Source: Calcarisporiella thermophila CBS 279.70 (taxonomy: Eukaryota > Calcarisporiellomycota). Taken from it: DNA of 64,000 nucleotides. The stretch spans positions 399,488-463,487 of the forward strand of contig NW_027192206.1 in the NCBI RefSeq assembly GCF_041956535.1, read 5' to 3'. This document shows positions 1-10,221 of the stretch, piece by piece. The position numbers were made by a program, and so were the translations under genes. The notes beneath the pieces were generated by a model. It saw only the letters and a list, made by a program, of their open reading frames with translations, was not told where the DNA came from and ran no database searches. Positions within the stretch are counted from its first letter, which is position 1. The number at the start of each line of letters is the position of its first letter.

Positions 1-185
1 GTGCCTTGAGGCGTTTGCAATTTTATGCTCCTGCATCACCCGTTTGGCACATGATTCTTGCGATGGCGAGAGACTGTTCAGAGATCAACCATCCGACGTC
101 TGAAATATGGCATGGAAAGTCAACGTCATTGCCTGACACCGTAGGATCGGTTCTTCAGTCCTAAAATGACATTACGCCATACACG

Positions 186-192
186 TATAAAT
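186..192 (+). promoter_or_regulatory. TATA box of the first small ORF
   Basis: A TATAAAT sequence lies about 80 bp upstream of the ATG at 272. Between them is a pyrimidine-rich leader (tctcttttcttcttcctc). The same arrangement precedes other convincing genes in this window, which is why I read it as a promoter. Confidence 0.5.
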
Positions 193-271
193 TGATCATT
201 CCCTTCAAAGTCGGTCGAGCGTTTCTCTTTTCTTCTTCCTCACTCCATTATTTTCTAACCTCCCATCTACC

Positions 272-580
272 ATGAAACACCCCACTCTTCCTTCTGCCAT
301 CGGCCCGCTGTCGCTCCACACCGAGTATGAACCAAAGCTCTCTCTCTCGCCCCTTTCGCCCTCGGCCTCCCCTCCTTCTCCCGCCACTCCCTCGATCTCA
401 TCCACCTGCTCTTCGCTAGAGAACGACCGTTTATCCCCCGAGAGCTTGTCCCTCAACTTCACTCCGGTAGTGTTGCTTGATACAGATCCGCCCCGAGCCT
501 CTCCCCTACTGGGGAGCGAATGCAGGCCGGCTGCACCTGGTCGGCCTGGAAAAGGGTTCGCGATCCTGCGATTATTATAA
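272..580 (+). CDS. possible small Ser/Pro-rich protein, 102 aa
   Basis: Open frame of 102 codons starting at the first ATG downstream of the TATA box and pyrimidine-rich leader. I do not recognise the protein. Residues 20-65 are dominated by Ser, Pro and Thr with many S-P pairs (LSLSPLSPSASPPSP, RLSPES), a composition typical of disordered, phosphorylated fungal proteins. There is no signal peptide, membrane segment or Cys cluster. The frame ends just before a run of 13 G (585-597). Support is promoter context plus composition, so this may be a real short gene or a chance ORF. Confidence 0.4.
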   Translation: MKHPTLPSAIGPLSLHTEYEPKLSLSPLSPSASPPSPATPSISSTCSSLENDRLSPESLSLNFTPVVLLDTDPPRASPLLGSECRPAAPGRPGKGFAILRLL

Positions 581-3142
581 TCTTGGGGGGGGGGGGGTTG
601 GGCACTACGGGATGTGCACATGTGCCTACACTGCCACCTATATACAAGCACGTCCATATTCTACTATTTTGTATTGATGCTCTCTGCATTGTATTTGTAC
701 TGTTTTGTATTGTTTTATCCATATCCTCGACTCCAGCAATATCATTGAACGTTATTCTATGCTTCCATTATATGGAGATTTTGGAAACAGATTTATTTGT
801 GGAGGGTGAAAGCATTCGCCAATGGATCCAATAATAAGGGCCAGAAACCTATTGTTCCATTTTTGTTTGAATATCACACTTTAGTTGATACCCCAGCAGC
901 TTTCCTACCTCTTTTATGATGTCAAGAGCCAGAATCGAAATCGTATGAAACCTCCCGCCAATTAATTCCAAGGCCAATCGAGAGTTGGCAGAGGATACCG
1001 AAAGGGGAGTATTGTAGTTTGAGCGATGCTTCTAAGCCACTGCACTAGGCAAAGTGCTAGAGGGGGGGGAGTCTTTAGTAGGGGGCGGTTAGCTTCAAAA
1101 GGAAAAAATAAATCGCTTTTATGGGGTTCGGATGCAAGTAGGAAGACAAGCGGTGCTGCGTCGCGGTTTATTAGATGATACAGCGTCGGCTTCGGTTATG
1201 GGGAGGGTCTTCAGTGAATTGAAAGTCAATTCATTTCTCTAGGTCACAAAAGCAATCGGTGAAAAACTCAGTGAAGGGCCTCCACTCTGTCCTTTCGACA
1301 CGATTGATTTGGCTGTTCTTCAATCTCGCAGAGTGCAAAGCCATGGAGGCCAGGACGGTAGCACTCCTCCCTCATTGGATGCAGCCCATTGGAAAATTTT
1401 AACTCACGAAATGCTCGGCGTCGAGGGAGAGACAGGATAGCCCGCCGACTCCTATGGGGGGAAGGAGGCTTCCGTCGAGGGGGGATAAGCCCTTTAAATG
1501 GAGCTTTTCCTTTTCTTCGGGCACCCCCCCCTCCCGCGTTCCCCCTGGCATTAGTAAGCTTTATGCTAGTATAATATGGTGTTAAGTCACTTGTGGTTGT
1601 GTTCGTGTATATCCATATGTTTGTGTTCGTGTTTCCACGTGAAAATTCATAAGACGCAAAGATAAATAAAAAAGCGCTTCCCTTCTAGAAAAGAGTCAGC
1701 TCAGGGGCGATTCATGGGGGAAGAAGGCGGGCAGAGTTTGGGGGGCTCGATTTTTGCTAGGGGCGGTTACTTCTCGCGTAAGAGTCCGCGATGCTGGGGA
1801 GAATGGGCAGCCGAAATAAAAAAATGCTTATGAGCTTGTGCGGAACGCCTTCTTTCAAGCTTCCGAGCTGGAGCCCCCAACCCCCCTCGGGATTTTCTAT
1901 ATGAATATTCTGGTCACCTTGCGTTGTTCCTTTTCTGGACTCTGAGTTAAGTTCCACGCGTAACGCGACATAGGCGTGTTCTGTTGAACATTTCGTCATT
2001 TCTTGGAATAGGCTGCAGAGGACACTGATCTCGGGATGGCATAGTTAGGGTTCTCTGCCCTCCCCCCACCCCTCCTCTCGCAACTCTCACACCGCATGAG
2101 AAAATAAAATTGGATTTCTTCCCGGGGCCGGCCTCGAGCTCCCCCCTCCCTTCCCCTCGCCCTCCCCTCTCGCGCCCGGCCAAAGGCCTGAGCCAGGCTT
2201 CCCGGGGGGATTGTGGGCCAGGCTCGCACGCCTGAGACGCAAGGTCACGAAAAAGATTTAGAGTTGCAAACGTGTTTTCCACGAGAAAACTTGACAGCAT
2301 TTAGGCTATTCGGGCCTCACGGTGTCGAGGGCAGAGGAGACGGCAGGGGCGCAAACCCCGCTGGGAAGTTGCGTTGAACGTGTGGCCATCGTGGTCATGC
2401 CCGCCGAACTATAATGACGATTTTCTTGGTCGATGGTCGCGCAAGTCCAAGAAGGAAATTTTATCTTCGGCTATCGGAGCCAGGAAAGATACCGCTGCCA
2501 TTACACCTGTTCCGCCTCGACTATTTGACGTGAACTTAAAATTGGCTTTTCGTATTTACCCATTGATACGGAGGTCCGCCGAGCGATAAAAGGATCTCAA
2601 ATTGCGCAGCGCGCTTTTCCCGCTCGCTCTCCCCTCTCTCCTCGGCCTCTGGCCCCTTTCTCTGCTCGCCGCGAAAAGCACCGAGGCCCCCAGTCACCCC
2701 CTCGCCCCTCCTCCACCGTGGTTGCCGTCTCTTTGACGAGAGCTTATTCTTGTGATCTTTTGGTGCCTTTTCGCAGAGCCTCGGATTGGCCGAAGGGCTC
2801 AAAGATTCTTCCGTCAACTCTAATATATACAGGCCCCTCCCCTCCCCTCCCCCCGTGCTGCTTTCTCACAAGGGAAGCTTATCCCCCCTTTCTCTGCTTC
2901 CACGCTTCCCCACCGCGGTTCTGTATACTTCCTCACTCAACAGGAAGAAGTTGCTGGGCTACTTCCATTCCCTGTTTATTCATTGTACATAGACACGCCC
3001 TCCCCCACCCGACCCGACCACGGCATCCCCATTTCCCTCTGAACAAGACCGGGGCAAAGCGCAGAAGTCACACTTGCCTTTGCACGCAAGAAAGCAGGGA
3101 CTGCAGCCAAAAGGCAAGGGAAGGCGACGAAAAGAAGCCGGA
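581..3142. other. intergenic stretch without a recognised gene
   Basis: I find no supportable coding region. The stretch holds a 13-G run (585-597), an inverted repeat at about 1214-1232 (tgaattga-aag-tcaattca), and two copies of a GGGGCGGTTA(G/C) motif near 1083 and 1765. A TATATA element at 2823-2829 is followed by C/T-rich DNA and probably drives the next gene. Confidence 0.5.
2823..2829 (+). promoter_or_regulatory. TATA-like element upstream of the 3143 gene
   Basis: TATATAC followed by a long pyrimidine-rich leader (about 2830-2960), roughly 315 bp upstream of the chosen ATG at 3143. The long leader could hide a 5' UTR intron. Confidence 0.4.
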
Positions 3143-4444
3143 ATGTTTGGAAGACGGCAGTCGGGAAAATCCAAGCAACACGAGCAAGAGCGGCAGCAGC
3201 AACAGCAGCAAGAGGCGGGCAAAGAAGCGGAGCAGTCGCAGACGGAGCAGCCCCATGAACGGCAATTGCTGCAGCCATCCACCTCTGCGCCCGCCTTATC
3301 GCGGCATCCGGGAGGGACCCATCCCGGCTACCGCAGTGTGCCCGGCTGGCGGCCGCTCAAGATCAACGAGAAGTTCACGGGCTTCGCGTATTACGAGGGA
3401 GGCACCTCACACACCCGCTACCTCTCACACCTCCCCGAAACCCCCTGGCCACACGCCTCGGCCTTTGACGAGTTACGCGCACGCGAAACCCTCTCATATT
3501 TCGCTGAGCCTTACGTCGCCATGTTTAATGACAAGCCCCATTATTACTGCCTCAATTGCAATGTTGGTAAGGATGATTTGTGCAGCGCTATGTCATCAAA
3601 TTCCTAACGCTTGTTTTTGTATTTGATGGATCCGCATTCAATCCATCCATCTAGGCTGGGATGATGAGGAGATCACACGGAAACATATTCGTGATGAACA
3701 CGGTCCTCACAATTAGAATCCTCCCTTTGCAATCCACATTCACATGCGGCTAATCCACTGCTGTTAATCTAATGCATCGCCTAAGACACTTTGATCTCAT
3801 CCTTATTTATTTGTCGTTGTTATATATCTTTTGTCTAGCGCTGGGCGCATGTTTGAGCAGAAACACGCGAAATTAAAAAAAATCCCTTTTTCTCATCCTC
3901 CCCTTTCAACTATTAAAATCTGTCATCTTTAATTTCTACTCGTGAATTTGCCCCAAGTAATGTCAACCTTTCTTTTTTTTTTATTACTCCTCGCTAATTC
4001 TTTCACCAAATATACAGATAGACTAGAATGTGTTAATAATAATGCTCTAAAACCTTATGTGACTGGGCAGAATACTTGGTAAATAGGATTGTCTCGGGTC
4101 AACTTCGGCCAGATGACGTGGCGTCCATGTGCAGGCATGGTGGGAATCAAACGGTAGTTGGGATTAAGGACCAGACTATTCAAGCCTATTTTGCAGAAGC
4201 GGATCTGATTCTGATCGACTCATACCGGAAGAGAGCTCGACAGGGGAGGTGGGCTGGAGGATCAGCAGTGCTGATAAAACGGTTTAATGGCAATAGGTGT
4301 CAGAAGAAAATGTTCATATGCGCAAAAAGGGCGTTTCCAGTGCCAATCCATTTAAACTCTTACTGTATTAGTCAGCCGTATAATCAGGCCCGGATAAACT
4401 ACGGCGATTTGCTAAGGCAGGTCGTGCAAGCCACTCTCGGATAG
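3143..4444 (+). CDS. unrecognised two-exon protein, 265 aa
   Basis: Exons 3143-3566 and 4071-4444; the 504-bp intron (GTAAGG..GGGCAG) keeps frame (phase 1), giving 265 codons. The N-terminus is basic and Gln-rich (residues 1-40). The rest looks folded: a WRPLKINEKFTGFAYYEGG segment, then YYCLNC followed by VASMCRHGG across the splice, then a Lys/Arg-rich C-terminal part with AVLIKRFNGNRCQKKMF. The three cysteines and a histidine (CxxC, then CRH) could bind a metal, but this is only suggestive. No family comes to mind. An overlapping +1-frame ORF (2718-3626) is longer but lacks protein-like composition. A further small exon inside the long intron cannot be excluded. Confidence 0.6.
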
Positions 4445-4579
4445 GCCACGCAAGCATGGAGGGTGACTTGTGGGGTACTTACTCACCCATTAGGTGGAGA
4501 GCTTTGAAAAGGAAATCTCAAGAAGCACTGCTGAATAATCGTTATGGTGACTGTTAACCATGACAAACGTCGACGTGGC

Positions 4580-4586
4580 TATAAAT
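4580..4586 (+). promoter_or_regulatory. TATA box of the ABC transporter gene
   Basis: TATAAAT about 140 bp upstream of the ATG at 4726, in otherwise gene-free DNA (4445-4725). Confidence 0.5.
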
Positions 4587-4725
4587 TCAGGGTTTAATGC
4601 TCCGATATTTAATATTTAATACCAAGCATAGGGCTCCAAAACCAAAACAGCGACTCTTTTGCAAGTTTGGAATTCATTTTCTTTGAATTCTCCAATCCCG
4701 GAAAAAAAGAACCAACTCCATTATA

Positions 4726-7700
4726 ATGTGGTTCCGCAAACAGAAACCACCCCCACCCCCTCCGGCCGAGAGCCAGCCATTGCCAAAGCGCAATTTCCTT
4801 TCCGATCTAGTGTTTCATTGGGCAACCCCCCTACTGAAGGTCGGCTACAAGAGACCTCTGCAGAAAGAAGGTGAGTGGAGTGGACTGTCGAGATCTTCAC
4901 ATGGAGGACTAAATTGGGTCTTGTAGATCTCTATGTTCTAAATACAACACAGCAGGCTGAGTATCTCTCCAATCGTTTACGGGAGAATTGGGCCAAAGAA
5001 ACTAGAAAGACAAAGCCTTCGCTCGTTCGAGCATTATGGGCCACATTCTCAAGCATTCTTATAGTGGCGGGTATTCTTCGAGTGGTTTCCGATGTGCTGA
5101 CCGTCATAGCGCCCCGTGAGTCATAGTTGTTGTTTGTGTTTTGTTGGGTCATTCTTCTCACTTTGCACTCTATCGCTCCTCTGCTTAGTTATGATTCAGG
5201 AAATTATCGCCGTCGTCAGTCAATCGAGCTCTTCAAACCCACCTCCGGAGTGGAAAGGATACGTTTTCGCCGTTGCACTCTTCTTGATTCAGGAGTTAAT
5301 GTCACTGACATTGCAGCACTCTTTCCAAATCGGAATGTCGGGTGGCATTAGTGTGCGCACCGCCGTTATTACCACCATCTACCGCAAAGCACTCGTATTG
5401 AGTGGGAAAGCACGCCAGGTATGGCATTGCATTGCATGACATTGCATTAGCGTGGAATCTTCTCCATGCCTCCCCTCCCCCCCCCAGAGATTCGGTCGCT
5501 AATTTTAACTCGGTCTGAAATCTCATTCTAGGAATTCACCAATGGAAAAATCACCAATCTCATGTCTACGGATGCCGCCCGCCTGGACATGGCAGCGGGT
5601 TATCTCCACAACCTTATCAGTGCGCCTGTTGAGATCGTGGTTGCCCTTATTCTTCTCATTCGCTATCTTGGCCCGTCGGCGCTGGCTGGACTTGCAGTGC
5701 TTGTCGCCTTTGGTCCTTTGCAAGGTCAAATCATGAAGGTGCTAGCCAAGTTCCGGAAGAAGGCGACCACCGTGACGGATTCTCGGATAAAGCTCACCCA
5801 GGAAGTGCTCTCCGGAATGCGCGTGATCAAGTTCTACGGCTGGGAGAAGAATTTCCTGGATCGTCTCGGCATCCTTCGACGCAGAGAATTGCACTACGTT
5901 CGTCAATTGCTTATGGTGCGTGCAGGTGTTGCAGGAGTCACTATGGTAAGCGATTTGAGATTGCCATTCGGACGACGCAGGAGCCTCTTTATCTGACGCT
6001 TTTCTTTGTGTTCTCTGTGGTTTAGATGGTTCCGACCCTGGCCACCATTGTCACCTTTATTATTTATACAGTGATTGGCAACGAATTGACCCCCGAAGTC
6101 GTCTTCCCAAGTCTTGCCCTGTTCAATATGGTATGCTCTCCCGATTCCCTCTTCTCGGTTGGCTTGCATGTTAAATGTTGTTTTTCCAATCTATCTAGAT
6201 TCGCATTCCACTTATTATGCTTCCAATGGTCATTGCGGCGGTCGCAGACGCCAAGGTCTCACTCGGCCGTATCCAAGAGATGCTTCTCTCCCCAGAGCTC
6301 GACACCCTTCCCCCCATTGTTGCCGACGCTAAATACGCAGTGCGGGTGACCGATGGCGAGTTTGTGTGGGAGTCTCCCCCCGAAAACCCTCCTGAGAGCA
6401 AGAGCGAAAAGAAAAAGAAGAAGAAGCTGGCGAAAAAACAAGCCAAAGCCCTTGGGGAAGCCGCTGCCGATAGCCGTGAGAAGAAGCCCGAGGAGGTGGA
6501 TACCATGGATAAAGAGGAGCATTCTGAGGGGTCGACCACAGAGCTCGCGGAGACAGATTCGAATGAAAATACCCTCAAAGAGAAGAATGAACAAAACGAT
6601 TTTGTCCTACGGAATGTTCAGCTCAATATTCCTCGCGGGCAACTGGTTGCTGTCGTGGGTGCCGTCGGATCCGGTAAAAGCTCGCTGTTGAATGCCCTAG
6701 TCGGTGAGATGCGCAAGACTCGCGGAGAAATCGAATTCGGTGGAACGGTCGGATATTGTCCACAGACGCCCTTCATTCAGAACGCGTCTGTGCGCGGCAA
6801 TATCACCTTTGGCCTGCCCTTCGACCAGGAGAAATACCAACGTGTAGTGGACGCGTGTGCCCTTACCCCCGATCTGAAGATTTTGCCTGATGGCGATCAG
6901 ACGGAGATTGGGGAACGGGGTGTGAACATCAGTGGAGGTAAAGCATTTTATGCATTTTTTTTTTCCCCTGATAGAAATGGATTCCTAATGCTTCATGGTC
7001 CATTGAATAGGGCAAAAACAGCGGGTCAATATCGCCCGAGCCGTCTATTTCGACAGCGACATTGTGCTCCTCGACGATCCGCTCTCCGCAGTCGACTCGC
7101 ATGTCGGGCGGCATTTGTTCGAAAAATGTATCCTTGAGGCCCTGAGCGGCAAAACCCGCATCTTGGTCACCCACCAGCTACATTTCCTTCCCCGGGTCGA
7201 CTACATTATTGTGATGGATGACGGAGAAGTGCGAGAGGAGGGAACCTATGCCGACCTCATGAAAGCTGACGGGGAATTTGCCCTTCTGATGAAAAATTAC
7301 GGCGGGGTGGAGGACGAGGATGAGGAGGCTGAGAAGGAGGCGAAGGAGTCCGAGCAGGCAGCCCAGCTTGAAGCCACGGAAGAGGCCGCTGTAGAGGTGG
7401 CCGCGATCAAGGACGGGGATACGAAGAAAGAGGTGGCCATCCAAAAAGCGGCCCGCCTAATGACAGAGGAGGAGCGGTTCACGGGCAACGTGGACAAACG
7501 GGTGTACATCGCCTATATGAAATCGGCTGGCGCCTACACGCTCTCGCTGGTGTTCGTGTCTCTCATACTCTCACAGGCGTCCAACATCATGACGAGCGTG
7601 TGGCTTTCCTTCTGGTCTGGAAATCGATTTGAGCTCCAAGGGCCGGTGTACATGGGCGTGTACGCTGGCTTGGGAGGAGCCCAGGCTCTTCTCTCGTTTG

Positions 7701-9384
7701 TGAATGGTATCTTTTTCGCTATGGCTACGGCGCTCGCTGCGGAACGGCTCCACTCTGCGACACTGAACAACGTGCTCCGCGCACCCATGGCCTTTTTCGA
7801 CACAACCCCCCTTGGTCGCATCATTAACCGCTTTTCCAAGGATGTGGATGCTATCGACAACCTTTTGGGCGAATCGTACCGCATGTTTTTGCAGACCCTG
7901 TTCCTTGTCTTTTCCATCTTCGTTCTGATTGCCACCATCTTCCCCGTGTTCCTCGCGCCCATCGTCCCGCTACTTGGCATCTATTACATCGCCGGCTCCT
8001 TCTACACCGCCACCTCGCGCGAGCTCAAGCGCCTGCAATCGATTCTGCGCTCTTCGCTCTACGCTAATTTTAGCGAGACTCTCTCCGGCCTGCCGACCAT
8101 CCGTGCCTTCCGCGTGCAGCAACGTTGCATAGGCGATAACGAACGCTTCTCCGACCTCGAGAATATGGCCTACTACTTGACCATCACCATCCAGCGGTGG
8201 CTCGGCCTGCGCCTTGAACTCCTGGGCAATACCATTGTGTTCCTTGTGGCCATCTTCTCCGTCGCCTATCGGTACAACGTCAGTTCCTCTATCGTGGGTC
8301 TGTTGCTCAGCTACTCGCTCCAGACCACCAACACGTTTGGGTGGTGTGTTCGCCAGCTGGCCGAAGTGGTAAGTTGCGATCCATTTGGTTTCGCCGTGGT
8401 CTTTGCATCGCTGTGGCGGCTTGAAATTCATTTTCCCCTGCACATTTAGGAAACCAACATGAATGCCGTGGAGCGTCTCTTCCATTACGCGTACAATCTG
8501 GAGCAAGAGGCCCCCGACGTCATCCCCGATAATCGTCCGCCGGAGAACTGGCCGGCTCGCGGCGAAATTCAGATCGAGAACATGCAGCTGCGTTATCGCG
8601 AGGGGCTTCCCGTCGTGCTCAACGACATCAATGTACATATTCACGGGGGAGAAAAGATTGCCGTGGTGGGGCGCACTGGCTCGGGTAAATCGTCCATCAT
8701 GGTCGGCCTCTTCCGTATCGTTGAATTGTGCGGTGGGCGCATCATGATCGATGGTGTCGATGTGTCGAAGATCGGTCTCAACGACCTGCGCACGAAACTC
8801 GCCATCATCCCGCAGGATCCGGTCCTGTTCCATGGCACGTTCCGATCGAACGTGGATCCATTCGGACGGTACACCGATCTGGAAATTTGGGATGCTCTGG
8901 CTCGCTCCGATCTCAAGAACTACGTCTCGAGTCAGCCTGGCGGGCTCGAGGCCCCTATTGCCGAGGGCGGCGAGAACTTGAGCGTGGGGCAACGCCAGCT
9001 GATCTGTCTGGCTCGTGCCCTGCTTACCAAGGCCAAAATTATTGTGCTGGATGAAGGTAATTTTACTTGGGCTCATTCGGATTCCCGGCCATTACTGACG
9101 CTCTTCCGCCCCTAATAGCCACCGCTTCCGTGGATTTGCAGACCGATGCGCTGATTCAGCGGGCGCTTCGTGAAGACTTCAAGGACTCCACCGTCCTCAC
9201 GATTGCCCATCGTCTCAACACCATCATCGATTACGATCGGGTGCTCGTTTTGGAGGCGGGCAAGGTAAAGGAGTTCGATACGCCGGCCAAGCTCCTCGAG
9301 GATCCCGAGGGTGCGTTCACCCAGATGGTGGAGAACACCGGGCCCACCAATGCAGCTCTCCTAAGGAATATGGTGAAAAATTGA
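4726..9384 (+). CDS. ABCC-family (MRP/Yor1-type) ABC transporter, 1350 aa
   Basis: Nine exons: 4726-4870, 4927-5115, 5189-5418, 5532-5945, 6026-6130, 6199-6937, 7011-8368, 8450-9056, 9119-9384; all junctions stay in frame. It is an ATP-driven full transporter expected in the plasma or vacuolar membrane, exporting organic anions or drugs. NBD1 has Walker A GAVGSGKS (about 515-522), signature SGGQKQR (about 606, split by an intron) and Walker [11 protein letters not shown], with Asp at the catalytic Glu position as usual in ABCC NBD1. NBD2 has GRTGSGKSS (about 1133), LSVGQRQ (about 1237) and IIVLDEATASVD. Length and start (MWFRKQK, directly ahead of the first core TM domain) match the short type lacking TMD0, like Yor1/MRP4. 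A Lys-rich insert ([13 protein letters not shown]) precedes NBD1, and an acidic Glu/Ala-rich linker follows it. The substrate cannot be read from sequence. Confidence 0.93.
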
Positions 9385-10221
9385 TACCCTTATAGATACT
9401 GGTCTTAATAATTGTCACTCATCACGCACGTTATCATCCCACTCTGTCTCGTTATTTATCAATCTTATTCATATTTAAAATCTCTTCCCTATCTTGCGTC
9501 GGCTCCTCACACTATTTATTATCACCTCCCAATTCAATCTACATTGCTTCCTGGGTCCCTTTTTTCCCGGATTTTTCATACACTTAATAAACACAGAGCT
9601 ATAATCACGATGAGTTTTCGACAGATTTGTTTAGCGCTTTATTTTAATTCATTCTTCTTGAATCGCGCGTTCCAATCGCGAGGCGGGGAGCATGGATCGC
9701 TGGACCGTTACGCAAAATCAAAGCGAAAAAGCTCGTGTGCATTTAGGCATATTGACAAGTGGCAAATGGCCGCGCGGCCCTGAACCGGTTTGAAATTTGT
9801 TTTTATTATGCTCATTACATTTACTTGTGGTCCTTGTTTACCGTGCATCCCGCAGCAAAAGGCTTACTTCACATCATCTTCCCCCTCTCCACTACAGAGC
9901 GTAAAGAAGCCCTTTCGCGTCGTCCGTTCCTTTTTTTTAGCCCCCCCCCCTTTTTTTTTCCCTTCCTTAAAATTGAAGCTTCGAGTTTTATTTTTTATTT
10001 TTTCTTCCTCTTATTTTTCCCTCCCCTTATTCCTGATCGGATAGAGGCTAGGTCGAAGATCAGAATGGTCCACTTTCCTTCGTGTATACCTCGAGAGCAT
10101 CTATTAAATTAAAGATTCCATGTTTTATATACCTACTCACTTTCTTTATTCCCTGTATATGATAATTATTTCATTTCTTAATCCTACTGCCTTATCATCT
10201 AATCTCAACCAAGCTAATACA
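9385..10221. other. intergenic: transporter 3' flank and Axl2-like promoter
   Basis: AT-rich, with an AATAAAC possible polyadenylation signal near 9586 and long T and C runs at 9930-10030. TTTATATAC at about 10124-10132 looks like the TATA box of the next gene. No coding region recognised. Confidence 0.5.

Noticed and set aside
1214-1232. Inverted repeat TGAATTGA-AAG-TCAATTCA as a terminator or attachment site
   Set aside because: An isolated short AT-rich palindrome in eukaryotic intergenic DNA; expected by chance and with no T-tract or mobile element nearby.
2718-3626. 302-codon plus-strand ORF overlapping the unknown 3143 gene
   Set aside because: Its composition is dominated by Ser/Arg/Pro shadows, and it breaks off where the overlapping frame splices cleanly to a downstream exon.
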